Positions 6,215 to 14,420 of a stretch of 16,729 bases of DNA are shown in pieces (position 1 is the first letter of the stretch; each line of letters starts with the position of its first letter). Origin of the DNA: an uncultured Flavobacterium sp. Its GTDB lineage: Bacteria; Bacteroidota; Bacteroidia; Flavobacteriales; Flavobacteriaceae. The DNA lies in assembly GCF_946479975.1 (NCBI RefSeq), contig NZ_CAMLIX010000105.1, forward strand, positions 1-16,729. The letters run 5' to 3'. The notes under the pieces were generated by a model that was not told the origin of the DNA, searched no databases, and worked only from the letters and a program-made list of their open reading frames with translations. Made by a program: the position numbers and the translations under genes.

Positions 6215-6216
6215 GA

Positions 6217-6882
6217 TTATTGACAGAAATCAAGTTCTAATTGTTCTGGCAAAAGTCTAAAACTCATTCTGTGATATTTTGTAGTGCCATATTTTTTTAT
6301 GGCTTCGCGATGTTCTTTGGTCGGGTAACCTTTGTTTTGTTTCCAGTTGTACATCGGGAATTCTTCATGAATTTGATCCATGTATTCATCGCGATATGTT
6401 TTTGCCAATATCGAAGCTGCAGCAATACTTAAATATTTTCCGTCACCTTTTATAATACTCTGGTTCGGAATCGATTTTAGTAATGTAATTTCATCAGCAG
6501 TAAATTGTCTTCCAAAAGTATTTTTAAGTCCGAGTTTGGCGTTTAAAGCTCGATTTCCATCCACGATAATATATTCTGGAACATGCTTTAATTTTAAAAT
6601 ACATTCCTGCATTCCTTTCATAGAAGCATTCAGAATGTTGATTTCGTCAATTTCATCTGGAAATAAATGAGTAACCGCAAAACAAACTGCTTCTTTTTCG
6701 ATCAAAGGTCTTAAAAGCGCTCTAGTTTTTTCAGATAACTGTTTACTGTCATTCAAAATTACATTCTCAAAATGAGCAGGAAGAATTATAGCGGCTGCAG
6801 TAACAGGACCAGCCAGACATCCTCTGCCGGCTTCGTCTGTTCCAGTTTCTAAAACAAATCCTGAGAAATTTTTTTCGAGCAT
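6217..6882 (-). CDS. rnhB: Ribonuclease HII
   Basis: Cleaves the RNA strand of RNA-DNA hybrids and nicks at single ribonucleotides in DNA, starting ribonucleotide excision repair. The 221-residue product has the N-terminal signature [15 protein letters not shown] (Asp16, Glu17), [12 protein letters not shown] (Asp108), [21 protein letters not shown] (Asp147) and the C-terminal [13 protein letters not shown]. All four catalytic acids of the family are present. The distance from Asp108 to Asp147 is 39 residues, against 18 in E. coli RnhB, because of an inserted segment (about 115-140). A TAnnTTTG box with TTG at -33 lies upstream. It is divergent from the porin gene. Confidence 0.97.
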   Translation of the reverse strand: MLEKNFSGFVLETGTDEAGRGCLAGPVTAAAIILPAHFENVILNDSKQLSEKTRALLRPLIEKEAVCFAVTHLFPDEIDEINILNASMKGMQECILKLKHVPEYIIVDGNRALNAKLGLKNTFGRQFTADEITLLKSIPNQSIIKGDGKYLSIAAASILAKTYRDEYMDQIHEEFPMYNWKQNKGYPTKEHREAIKKYGTTKYHRMSFRLLPEQLELDFCQ

Positions 6883-6921
6883 TTTTTAGGTTTTAAATAA
6901 CAAATTAAATGAAATTTTCAG

Positions 6922-6952
6922 CAAAAATATTCGTTTTCGTCCTGTCAGCCAA
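6922..6952 (-). promoter_or_regulatory. rnhB promoter
   Basis: On the minus strand, TTG at 6950-6952 and TATTTTTG at 6922-6929 are spaced by 20 nt, matching the Bacteroidetes -33/-7 pattern. The predicted transcript begins about 35 nt before the rnhB ATG. It is divergent from the porin promoter about 70 bp away. Confidence 0.6.
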
Positions 6953-7001
6953 GGCAATTGTATAAAATGAAGTGTTTTTTTCTTTATTTGTTTTTATAAT
7001 T

Positions 7002-7009
7002 TACCTTTG
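7002..7009 (+). promoter_or_regulatory. Porin -7 promoter box (TACCTTTG)
   Basis: Exact TAnnTTTG match ending 41 nt before ATG 7051. A TTTG at 6987-6990 is only 11 nt upstream, too close for a -33 box, so the upstream element is not identified. The box sequence is identical to that of rpsU at the other end of the window. Confidence 0.55.
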
Positions 7010-7050
7010 CTTAGCAAATTTTGTCAAAATAAATTATACAAAGCCATCAA

Positions 7051-9033
7051 ATGAGAATATTCATTTTTCTATATCTATTAGTTGTACCAACATTATTGTT
7101 TTCTCAGGAAAAAAAGCCAGCTTCTAAAAATAATTTAGATATGAATTCGGAATATTCTAGTATTACGGATACCGTAAAAAAGAAAAAACAAAAAATTGCG
7201 ACAATTGATCAATATAAAATTGTTACCCTTGAGCATGATACTATTTATGCAGATACTTCGCTGACAATTAAAAGTGCTTACAGACAAAATCACCTAAGAA
7301 GAGATCTTTTTGGCCTTCAAGAAATGTCAAATATCGGTCAGCCTTTAAATACTTTGCAGTATAGTTTAACGAGTTTTTCTCCGTATCCAGAAATTGGTTT
7401 TAGCGGAAAGCATTTTAATTATATGCAGGCAGATCAAATTAGATATTATTCTGTGGCAACACCTTTTACAGAATTGTTTTTTAATACTACAATTAATAAA
7501 GGACAGAATGTTGATTCTTTTATTACGTTGAATGTTTCTAAAAATTTAAATTTTTCTATTGCCTATAGAGGTTTAAGGTCTGAGGGAGATTACATTAATC
7601 AGTTGGTTAGTGCTGGAAATTTTAGATTTACAACAAGTTATGCAACAACCAGCAGACGTTATGCTTTAAACGCTCATTATGCTTTTCAAGATGTTTTGAA
7701 CGAAGAAAATGGCGGTATTACCAATACTACTAATTTTGAAAGTGATAACAAAGATTATAAAAACAGACAGCGATTACAGGTTTATTTAACCGATGCAGAA
7801 TCTCTGTTAAAAGGGCGAAGAATATTTTTTGATCATGTGTTTAGAGTAAATCCAACAGACGGAAATAATAATTTATATGTAACGCATCAGTTCAATTACG
7901 AGAATAAAAGTTACGATTATAAACAGCCAACATTGCTTTCTACCATTACAGATAATAATAATGTAAGTACTAGAGTGGCGCGTTTTGGCGATTCTTATTC
8001 ATCAGGCAATATTAACGATCAGACTAAATACGAAAGATTGTACAATAAAGCTGGACTTGCTTATGAAAATTCGCTGCTAGGGAAATTTAACTTTTTTCTA
8101 GACGATTACAGATCAAACTACCAATACGATAGAGTTATAATTACTGCAGCTGGAAATGCTGTACCATCAAACTTGTATTTACAGATCAATAATGTTGGAG
8201 GTCAGTACGAATATCAAAAAAACAAATGGAATGGTAGATTTTTGTATTCTAGATCCATTACCAATCAGTCACTTTCTGATTTGGATGCGAAATTACGATA
8301 CGATTTAAACGAAAAAATTAAATTCGATTTTAGATACCGTAATATTAACAAACTACCCAACAATAATTATAATTTATACCAAAGCAGCTGGGTAGAATAC
8401 AATTGGGCAAATAATTTTAAAAACGAAAAAATCAATTCGCTTAGTGCCGAAATTCAGACACCTTGGGTAACGGGACAAGTGCAGTACACAGTTCTTAAAG
8501 ATCATTTGTATTTTGCTAATGATACTACCATACAAGCTGTAACAAATGTTCAAATTGTGAAACCGTATCAATACGGAAATACAATTAATTATTTGGAAAT
8601 AAAAGCCAGCCGTGAATTTAAATTCGGACCTTTTGCTTTAGATAATACACTTTTGTATCAAAAGGTAGATCAGTCTGATTTGATTTTAAATGTACCTGAT
8701 TTTGTAACTAGAAATACATTTTATTATTCGGGACATTTCTTTAAAAAGGCCTTATATATGCAGACGGGACTTGTTTTTAATTATCTAACTAAATATTATG
8801 GAGATGATTACAATCCTGTTATTGCTGAATTCTTTGTACAGCAGGATAAAAAAATCGGAGGTTTTGCCACATTCGATTTCTTCTTAAATGCAAGAATCCG
8901 TCAGACTAGATTTTACTTAAAAGCAGAGCATTTTGATGCTTTATTTTCGCAAAGCAACTATTATGCAACGCCAAATAATCCGTACCGAGATTTTGTACTG
9001 CGTTTTGGTTTAGTTTGGAATTTCTTCCAATAA
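7051..9033 (+). CDS. Putative outer-membrane porin (Porin_10-type beta-barrel)
   Basis: A 660-residue protein with a signal peptide (MRIFIFLYLLVVPTLLFSQ). A short charged linker rich in Lys follows, and then a long stretch of alternating polar and aromatic residues typical of a beta-barrel. It carries a region typical of flavobacterial putative porins: NHLRRDLFGLQEM, then SYSPYPEIG-like segments and a conserved early strand region. The end, DFVLRFGLVWNFFQ, is an aromatic-rich last strand of the kind recognised by the BAM complex. It would let small solutes across the outer membrane; the substrate is not visible. It is followed 45 nt later by a PLP enzyme gene without a clear promoter of its own, so the two may be cotranscribed. 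Confidence 0.88.
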   Translation: MRIFIFLYLLVVPTLLFSQEKKPASKNNLDMNSEYSSITDTVKKKKQKIATIDQYKIVTLEHDTIYADTSLTIKSAYRQNHLRRDLFGLQEMSNIGQPLNTLQYSLTSFSPYPEIGFSGKHFNYMQADQIRYYSVATPFTELFFNTTINKGQNVDSFITLNVSKNLNFSIAYRGLRSEGDYINQLVSAGNFRFTTSYATTSRRYALNAHYAFQDVLNEENGGITNTTNFESDNKDYKNRQRLQVYLTDAESLLKGRRIFFDHVFRVNPTDGNNNLYVTHQFNYENKSYDYKQPTLLSTITDNNNVSTRVARFGDSYSSGNINDQTKYERLYNKAGLAYENSLLGKFNFFLDDYRSNYQYDRVIITAAGNAVPSNLYLQINNVGGQYEYQKNKWNGRFLYSRSITNQSLSDLDAKLRYDLNEKIKFDFRYRNINKLPNNNYNLYQSSWVEYNWANNFKNEKINSLSAEIQTPWVTGQVQYTVLKDHLYFANDTTIQAVTNVQIVKPYQYGNTINYLEIKASREFKFGPFALDNTLLYQKVDQSDLILNVPDFVTRNTFYYSGHFFKKALYMQTGLVFNYLTKYYGDDYNPVIAEFFVQQDKKIGGFATFDFFLNARIRQTRFYLKAEHFDALFSQSNYYATPNNPYRDFVLRFGLVWNFFQ

Positions 9034-9078
9034 AAAAAGACTTACTTATTTTAAAACCACATAATAAACTTAAACAAA

Positions 9079-10440
9079 ATGGACTTTTCAAAAAATATTT
9101 TAGAAACAATTGGTAACACACCATTGGTTAAGCTCAACAAAATTGTTGCTGAAATTGATGCGTTAGTATTGGCAAAAGTCGAAACTTTTAATCCAGGAAA
9201 TTCTGTAAAAGACAGAATGGCCGTGAAAATGGTTGAAGATGCTGAAGCAGTTGGAAGATTGAAACCTGGAGGAACTATTATTGAAGGAACTTCTGGAAAT
9301 ACAGGAATGGGACTTGCTCTTGTTGCGATCATAAAAGGTTATAAATTGATTTGTGTTATCTCAGATAAACAATCAAAAGAAAAAATGGATATTCTTCGTG
9401 CTGTGGGCGCAAAAGTTGTTGTTTGTCCTACAGATGTAGAACCTTCAGATCCTCGTTCTTATTATTCGGTTTCTAAGCGTTTGGCTGAAGAAACTCCAAA
9501 TTCTTGGTATGTTAATCAGTATGATAATTTGTCCAATTCATTGGCGCATTATGAGCAGACTGGACCAGAAATCTGGGAACAGACAGAAGGTAAAATTACG
9601 CACTTTGTTGTAGGTGTGGGAACAGGAGGAACAATTTCGGGAGTTGGAAAATACCTAAAAGAGAAAAATCCGAATATTAAAATTTGGGGAATCGATACGT
9701 ATGGTTCGGTTTTTAAAAAATACCATGAAACAGGAATTTTTGATGAAAACGAAATCTACTCGTACATTACTGAGGGAATTGGAGAAGATATTTTACCAAA
9801 AAATGTTGACTTTTCTTTAATTGACGGCTTTACAAAAGTAACAGATAAAGATGCTGCTGTTTACACGAGAAAGATTGCTCTTGAAGAAGCAATTTTTGTT
9901 GGAAATTCTGCCGGAGCTTGTATCAAAGGGTTATTGCAGTTAAAAGAGCATTTTAAGCCAGATGATGTAGTTGTTGTATTATTTCACGATTCAGGAAGCC
10001 GTTACGTTGGTAAAATGTTTAATGATGATTGGATGCGCGAGCGCGGATTCTTAGAAGAAAATATCACAAAAGCAGAAGACGTTATTAAAGATCATATTGA
10101 TAAAGAATTAATCGTTGTACGTACAGAAGAATTGGTTTCGCATGCTATTGAGCGTATGCGTAAATATAAAATTTCTCAAATTCCGGTTGTAGATATCAAT
10201 GGATTTGTGGGTTCTGTAGACGAAACTGACTTGTTTAGAAGTTATGTTGCAGATAAAAATGTGGCAGAAAAACCAATTAAGGATGTAATGGGAAAACCTT
10301 TTCCAATTGTAAAATTAGGAACTCCAATAGAGGAAGTTTCTAAACTTTTTACAAAAGAAAATGATGCCGTTTTAATCGATTTAGGAAACGGAAATCACCA
10401 CATTATCACAAAATATGATATTATTGGTTCTATAAAATAA
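9079..10440 (+). CDS. Cystathionine beta-synthase-like PLP enzyme with CBS domains
   Basis: A 453-residue fold-type II PLP enzyme. The N-terminal catalytic part (about 1-325) has ETIGNTPLVKL, the cofactor lysine in NPGNSVKDR (Lys44), the substrate loop EGTSGNTGMGLA (69-80), and the phosphate-binding loop GVGTGGTISGVG (179-190). The C-terminal part (about 335-453) is a pair of CBS modules that often sense adenosyl compounds. This layout is that of cystathionine beta-synthase, which makes cystathionine from serine and homocysteine. O-acetylserine sulfhydrylases share the core but usually lack CBS domains, so exact chemistry is inferred. There is no heme-binding N-terminal extension as in animal CBS. 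A start at ATG 9079 gives a protein beginning right at the family's first helix. Confidence 0.9.
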   Translation: MDFSKNILETIGNTPLVKLNKIVAEIDALVLAKVETFNPGNSVKDRMAVKMVEDAEAVGRLKPGGTIIEGTSGNTGMGLALVAIIKGYKLICVISDKQSKEKMDILRAVGAKVVVCPTDVEPSDPRSYYSVSKRLAEETPNSWYVNQYDNLSNSLAHYEQTGPEIWEQTEGKITHFVVGVGTGGTISGVGKYLKEKNPNIKIWGIDTYGSVFKKYHETGIFDENEIYSYITEGIGEDILPKNVDFSLIDGFTKVTDKDAAVYTRKIALEEAIFVGNSAGACIKGLLQLKEHFKPDDVVVVLFHDSGSRYVGKMFNDDWMRERGFLEENITKAEDVIKDHIDKELIVVRTEELVSHAIERMRKYKISQIPVVDINGFVGSVDETDLFRSYVADKNVAEKPIKDVMGKPFPIVKLGTPIEEVSKLFTKENDAVLIDLGNGNHHIITKYDIIGSIK

Positions 10441-10457
10441 ACCTTTTCCAATAAACG

Positions 10458-10499
10458 AATCCATAAATTTGATTGCACTCGTAATTAGATTTATGGATT
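10458..10499. terminator. 11-bp inverted repeat; possible terminator or 5' leader hairpin
   Basis: AATCCATAAAT (10458-10468) and ATTTATGGATT (10489-10499) are perfect reverse complements around a 20-nt loop, followed by a moderately T-rich run (GGATTTGTATTTT). It could end the PLP-enzyme transcript. The left arm also contains TAAATTTG (10464-10471), an exact -7 box match, so it may instead belong to the exonuclease promoter. The stem is A+T-rich, and the two readings cannot be separated by inspection. Confidence 0.45.
10464..10471 (+). promoter_or_regulatory. Possible -7 box (TAAATTTG) for the exonuclease gene
   Basis: Exact TAnnTTTG match placing a transcript start near 10478, about 41 nt before ATG 10519. 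No TTTG is visible at -33. It overlaps the left arm of the inverted repeat at 10458-10499. Confidence 0.4.
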
Positions 10500-10518
10500 T
10501 GTATTTTAAAAATTAAAA

Positions 10519-11001
10519 ATGAATTTTACAGCTATAGACTTCGAAACGGCTACAGGTCATCATCCTTGTTCTGTCGGAATTGTTACAGTAGAAAACGGAA
10601 TAATTGTAGACGAATTTGTGTCGTTAATTAAACCGCCAAATAACGAATATAGTCCGTTTACGACTCGTGTGCACGGAATTTATCCAAGACATACCATCAA
10701 TTCAAAATCTTTTTTTCAAGTTTATCCTGAAATAGAAAAGCGATTAAAAAATCGTGTTGTTGTGGCGCATAACGAAAGCTTTGACCGCAATGTTTTAATG
10801 AAAACAATGCTTCTTCATGGTTTGGTTTATGAAGATTTGAATATTGCTTTAAAATGGGAATGCACAGTAAAGATTTATAAAGAAAAAGGTTTTAAACCTA
10901 CAAAATTAAGTGACTGTTGCCGCGAAATGAAGATTCAGCTCAATCATCACGAAGCTTTGTCAGACGCTCGAGCATGCGCTAAATTATATCTGCTTCGTTA
11001 A
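10519..11001 (+). CDS. DEDDh-family 3'-5' exonuclease (DnaQ-like)
   Basis: A compact 160-residue exonuclease domain with nothing fused to it. The DEDDh catalytic residues are all visible: Asp7 and Glu9 in AIDFETA, Asp89 in AHNESFDRNVL, and His144 with Asp149 in HHEALSDARA. This arrangement is that of the epsilon proofreading subunit and RNase T superfamily, which remove nucleotides from 3' ends by two-metal catalysis. Its length fits small single-domain members. It lacks a polymerase-binding tail, so I do not call it the replicative proofreader. A DUF2851 gene with a possible nuclease motif follows by 73 nt. Confidence 0.92.
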   Translation: MNFTAIDFETATGHHPCSVGIVTVENGIIVDEFVSLIKPPNNEYSPFTTRVHGIYPRHTINSKSFFQVYPEIEKRLKNRVVVAHNESFDRNVLMKTMLLHGLVYEDLNIALKWECTVKIYKEKGFKPTKLSDCCREMKIQLNHHEALSDARACAKLYLLR

Positions 11002-11074
11002 ATAAATTTATTTTGTAAGAATAATATTAAAATTTTATTATTTTTAGATTTTGTAATCTTCATAAAATCTAAGA

Positions 11075-12346
11075 ATGAAAGAAGACTTTCTTCATTATCT
11101 CTGGAAATTCAAAAAGTTTAATACTTTGAATTTGAAAACCGCTCAAGACGAATTAATTACCATTATAAAAACGGGTGATTATCTCGAATTGGCAGGTCCA
11201 GATTTTTTTAATGCCCACATCGAAATTGGAAATCAAAAATGGGCTGGAAACGTAGAAATTCACATTAAATCTTCAGACTGGTATCTTCACAATCACGAAA
11301 ATGATCCTGCTTATAAAAATGTGATTCTTCATGTAGTTTGGGAAAACGATACCGCTATTTTTAGAGCCGATAATTCAGAAATTCCTGTTTTGATTCTGAA
11401 AGATTATGTTGACAAAGATATAATCGCTAATTATAATGCGTTGGTTTCTCCAAAAACTTGGATCGCGTGCGAAAAACAAATCAAAGACATTGACAGTTTT
11501 ATTTTTAAAAGCTGGCAGGAACGATTGTTTTTTGAACGATTAGAACGTAAATCACGCTTTATTTATGAATTGCTGGAAGAAATGAATCAAGATTGGGAAG
11601 CGGTCTTATTTTGCCTTTTAGCAAAGAATTTCGGTTTAAATACAAATGGGATTTCTTTTTTGCAAATTGCCAAATCAATTCCGTTTTCAATAATCAGAAA
11701 AGAAGGTTTTGAGAATGAAAATCTCGAAGCATTGTTCTTTGGAGGTGCAGGTTTATTAGATGTAGAAAAAGAAGACATATATTTCAAAGATTTAAAATTC
11801 AGGTATTTTTATTTACTTCATAAATATCGATTAGAAAGAAAATTTGTAGAACCAGTTCAGTTTTTCAAACTTCGTCCAGATAATTTTCCAACCGTAAGAC
11901 TTTCGCAATTAGCAGGATTGTATCATAAATATCAAAACTTATTTTCTAAAATAATCGATTTAAAATCGCTTCATAAAGTTTATGATTTGCTTAATGTATC
12001 GGCAAGTGATTATTGGCAGAATCACTATCAGTTTGATAAGGAAAGTCCAAAAAAGTCAAAGCAATTATCGAAGTCTTTTGTAGATTTAATCGTTATCAAT
12101 ACAATTATCCCTCTTCAATTTGCGTATTTAAACAGTTTAGGACAGTCGGCTGGCGAAGATTTAATTGATTTTATGAATGAAGTAACTTCAGAGAAAAATG
12201 CCGTAATTGACAAGTTCAATTCATTCGGAATAAAATCAAAAAACGCATTTGAAAGCCAGACTTTATTAGAACTCAAAAATGAATATTGCAATCATAAAGC
12301 TTGTTTAAAATGTGCAGTGGGAGTAGAATTGCTTAAAAATAATTAG
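11075..12346 (+). CDS. DUF2851 family protein, possibly nuclease-like
   Basis: A 423-residue cytoplasmic protein of the DUF2851 family, recognised from the N-terminal block AGPDFFNAHIEIGNQKWAGN, then VEIHIKSSDWYLHNH and the nearby VILHVVWEND. There is no signal peptide or membrane segment. The C-terminus ends in a cysteine cluster (Cys405, Cys410, Cys413 in CNHKACLKC), which is suitable for metal or iron-sulfur binding. The spacing Pro42-Asp43, then Glu61-x3-Lys65, followed by Asp68-Trp and several histidines (72, 74, 86), resembles the PD-(D/E)XK nuclease active site. This is my inference from residue pattern. The family's role is not established to my knowledge. A tandem repeat overlaps its stop codon. 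Confidence 0.9.
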   Translation: MKEDFLHYLWKFKKFNTLNLKTAQDELITIIKTGDYLELAGPDFFNAHIEIGNQKWAGNVEIHIKSSDWYLHNHENDPAYKNVILHVVWENDTAIFRADNSEIPVLILKDYVDKDIIANYNALVSPKTWIACEKQIKDIDSFIFKSWQERLFFERLERKSRFIYELLEEMNQDWEAVLFCLLAKNFGLNTNGISFLQIAKSIPFSIIRKEGFENENLEALFFGGAGLLDVEKEDIYFKDLKFRYFYLLHKYRLERKFVEPVQFFKLRPDNFPTVRLSQLAGLYHKYQNLFSKIIDLKSLHKVYDLLNVSASDYWQNHYQFDKESPKKSKQLSKSFVDLIVINTIIPLQFAYLNSLGQSAGEDLIDFMNEVTSEKNAVIDKFNSFGIKSKNAFESQTLLELKNEYCNHKACLKCAVGVELLKNN

Positions 12347-12365
12347 ATAATTAGAAAATTAGATT
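12341..12365. repeat. AATTAGA-type tandem array overlapping a stop codon
   Basis: Three adjoining units AATTAGAT, AATTAGAAA and ATTAGATT start within the last codons of the DUF2851 gene. The TAG of the first unit is its stop (12344-12346). The array ends 13 nt before the next gene's -7 box, the same position relative to a promoter as the array at 3308-3363. Confidence 0.55.
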
Positions 12366-12378
12366 GTTGGATAATTTG

Positions 12379-12386
12379 TATTTTTG
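12379..12386 (+). promoter_or_regulatory. -7 promoter box (TATTTTTG) for the PspC-domain gene
   Basis: Exact TAnnTTTG match, ending 25 nt before ATG 12412. The TTG motifs at 12364-12369 are about 10-12 nt upstream, too close for a -33 element. That region is the end of the AATTAGA array. Confidence 0.5.
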
Positions 12387-12411
12387 TAAAATCTAAAATC
12401 AAAAAGTAAGT

Positions 12412-12639
12412 ATGTCGGCTATTTTAAAAATTAAATTCTTTTTTGAAAAATATGGTTTTCATGTTTCTTCAAGACTAGCAGATAAATTAGGAATGCGTGT
12501 AACAAGTGTAAGATTATTTTTTATCTATATTTCTTTTGTTACGGCAGGTCTGGGTTTTGGAGTTTACCTAACATTAGCTTTTTGGATTAGGCTGAAAGAT
12601 TTAATTCGCTCAAAAAGAACATCAGTATTTGATTTATAA
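12412..12639 (+). CDS. Small PspC-domain membrane protein
   Basis: A 75-residue protein that is essentially one PspC domain. The family pattern is seen in VSSRLADKLGMRVTSVRLFFIYISF, then GLGFGVYLTLAFWIR. Hydrophobic residues about 34-60 form a membrane hairpin or segment. It is followed by a basic tail (RLKDLIRSKR) that should face the cytoplasm. In enterobacteria PspC is part of the phage-shock response to envelope stress. Stand-alone copies in Bacteroidetes are common and their role is not defined, so I do not assign the symbol. There are no psp neighbours. A strong bidirectional terminator follows directly. Confidence 0.85.
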   Translation: MSAILKIKFFFEKYGFHVSSRLADKLGMRVTSVRLFFIYISFVTAGLGFGVYLTLAFWIRLKDLIRSKRTSVFDL

Positions 12640-12674
12640 AAAAAAGCTCCAAATTTAAATTTGGAGCTTTTTTT
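12638..12674. terminator. Bidirectional terminator between the PspC gene and the permease
   Basis: A perfect palindrome: GCTCCAAATTT (12646-12656) / AAATTTGGAGC (12657-12667), with eight A's before it and seven T's after it. It serves both the plus-strand PspC gene (its TAA overlaps the A run) and the minus-strand permease ending at 12692. Confidence 0.95.
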
Positions 12675-12691
12675 ATGTTTCAAAATAGTAT

Positions 12692-14158
12692 TTATTCTTC
12701 TGTTTTTTGATTTAGTTTTGATCGCTGTTTACTGTATCCAAAGTAAACCACAATACCAATTGCAAGCCATCCAAGAGATAATAATTGAGCATCTAAACTC
12801 AAATTAATAATTAGGTAAGAATTGATTGCAATACCTAAAACTGCAATAACTGGTAATGCAGGAACTTTAAATGTTCTGTTCAATTCAGGTTGTCTTACTC
12901 TTAAAATCCAAACTGCAATACAAACCATGGTAAAGGCAAACAAAGTACCAAAACTAGTCATATCTGCTAATTTATTGATTGGCGTAAACGCTGCAACAGT
13001 AGCAATGATACCTCCTAAGATCATTAAATTGGTTTTTGGAGTTCCAGAAATAGGATTCACTCTTGAGAAAACAGGCGGAATTAAACCATCTTTAGACATT
13101 CCAAGGAAAATTCTAGATTGTCCCATAATCATAACCATTAATACAGAAACCAAACCAATTGTAGCGGCAACTGTAATAATAAATCCAGCCCAGCCTTGTC
13201 CAGCAATATCAAAAGCATAAGCAACTGGCGCTTTAATAGCCTCAGGATATTTTCCTAGTGGGTTGAAATCTTTGTAATTCATCATTCCAGTTAAAACTAA
13301 AGAAACTAGAATATATAAAGTAGTACAAACTAATAAAGAAGCGATAATGGCAAAAGGAACATCTTTTTTCGGGTTAATAGCTTCTCCAGCTTGTGTAGAT
13401 ACAGCATCAAAACCAACATAAGCAAAGAAAATAGCAGCAGCTCCAGAAACAATTCCTCCAATTCCGTAAGCATTGTGAGTAGTTTCTTTTTCAATAATCT
13501 GAGTTGCCTCAGGAATAAAAGGGCTCCAGTTTGCAGTATTGATGAAGAAAAGTCCAGCAATGATTACAAAAATTACAGCTGACACTTTTAAAATTACGAT
13601 TGCATTATTTGCTTTAGCAGCGCTTTTTGTTCCTTTAATAAGAAGTGAAATAACTAAAATAACAATCAAGAAAGCTGGAAGATTCATAGAAAAACCTTCT
13701 CCTGTATAACTTGCAGGATCTGTTGTAAGCCAATCTGGAAGATGAATATGAAATATTTTGAGCAACTTATTGAAATATCCCGACCAGGAAACGGCGACGG
13801 TCATAGATCCCATTGCATATTCGAGAATAAGTCCCCAACCAATTATCCAAGCAAAAATTTCTCCAATAGTACCATAAGCATAAGCATACGCAGATCCTTC
13901 AACAGGTAAAATGGATGCAAATTCAGAATAACAAAGAGCCGCAAACACACAGGCAATACCTGCAATGATAAACGAAATTGCTAATGCCGGACCTGCATGA
14001 TAATAAGCCCCAGTACCTGTAAGTACAAAAATTCCCCCACCGATAATGGCACCAACACCAATCGCAGTAAGGCTCCATTTGCCTAGGACTCTCTTTAAAT
14101 CACTTTTTTTCATATCGGCCTCAAAGGCTGACATTGGTTTAACTCTCCAAATTGACAT
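12692..14158 (-). CDS. APC-superfamily amino acid permease (cationic amino acid transporter type)
   Basis: A 488-residue inner-membrane transporter with about 12 hydrophobic segments. The first helix carries the APC signature GVGAIIGGGIFVLTG (34-48), the unwound substrate-binding motif of LeuT-fold carriers. The middle has FFAYVGFDAVSTQAGEA-type helix 6 residues, and the later loop GMSKDGLIPPVFSRVNP is characteristic of the cationic amino acid transporter (CAT) family. It likely moves amino acids with protons; substrate choice cannot be read from sequence. The N-terminus MSIWRVKPM resembles the starts of related permeases, supporting this ATG. It is monocistronic, convergent with the PspC gene, with a -7 box upstream. 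Confidence 0.93.
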   Translation of the reverse strand: MSIWRVKPMSAFEADMKKSDLKRVLGKWSLTAIGVGAIIGGGIFVLTGTGAYYHAGPALAISFIIAGIACVFAALCYSEFASILPVEGSAYAYAYGTIGEIFAWIIGWGLILEYAMGSMTVAVSWSGYFNKLLKIFHIHLPDWLTTDPASYTGEGFSMNLPAFLIVILVISLLIKGTKSAAKANNAIVILKVSAVIFVIIAGLFFINTANWSPFIPEATQIIEKETTHNAYGIGGIVSGAAAIFFAYVGFDAVSTQAGEAINPKKDVPFAIIASLLVCTTLYILVSLVLTGMMNYKDFNPLGKYPEAIKAPVAYAFDIAGQGWAGFIITVAATIGLVSVLMVMIMGQSRIFLGMSKDGLIPPVFSRVNPISGTPKTNLMILGGIIATVAAFTPINKLADMTSFGTLFAFTMVCIAVWILRVRQPELNRTFKVPALPVIAVLGIAINSYLIINLSLDAQLLSLGWLAIGIVVYFGYSKQRSKLNQKTEE

Positions 14159-14190
14159 ACTATTATATTGGTTTATTTGTTATTAAGTCC

Positions 14191-14224
14191 CAAATGTATT
14201 GTTTTTTGTAAAAAATAAAAACAA
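14191..14224 (-). promoter_or_regulatory. Permease promoter
   Basis: On the minus strand, TTG (14222-14224) and TACATTTG (14191-14198) are spaced by 23 nt. The -7 box matches TAnnTTTG exactly and the -33 is a minimal match. The predicted leader is about 25 nt. Confidence 0.5.
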
Positions 14225-14372
14225 TTATCATCTTTTAAGTTATAAAATGTTTATTTTTTTTACAGGACTCTCAAGAAACTTTCGGGAAGTATTGACATTC
14301 ATTAAATTAATTGAACTTTTGTAACATATTCGATAATTTTTTAAAAACTACTTTTCTTACTAATTTTCTTTA

Positions 14373-14380
14373 TAAATTTG
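14373..14380 (+). promoter_or_regulatory. -7 promoter box (TAAATTTG) for the helix-hairpin-helix gene
   Basis: Exact TAnnTTTG match, ending 40 nt before ATG 14421. No -33 TTTG is visible. The gap between the two divergent promoters (14225-14372) is plain A+T-rich sequence in which I see no further structure. Confidence 0.5.
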
Positions 14381-14420
14381 AAAGATTTTTCTTTCTTTAT
14401 GATTGAAAGTATTTTTTATT

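Noticed and set aside
11000..11013. AAATAAATTTATTT palindrome after the exonuclease stop as a terminator
   Set aside because: It is pure A/T, so the stem would be too weak, and it is likely chance in A+T-rich DNA.
11045..11071. Promoter TAGATTTTG and hairpin TAGATTTT/AAAATCTA before the DUF2851 gene
   Set aside because: The box has one base too many for TAnnTTTG, and the stem is all weak A/T pairs apart from one. I could not support either.
12822..13220. 132-codon plus-strand reading frame inside the permease
   Set aside because: Antisense shadow of membrane-segment codons; hydrophobic composition is a by-product.
14225..14372. Small gene or RNA in the divergent gap before the helix-hairpin-helix gene
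   Set aside because: No open frame of note, no stable hairpin and no promoter other than the two assigned.
14403..14420. TTG start of the helix-hairpin-helix gene
   Set aside because: The ATG six codons later gives a normal basic N-terminus before the membrane helix, and ATG is favoured.
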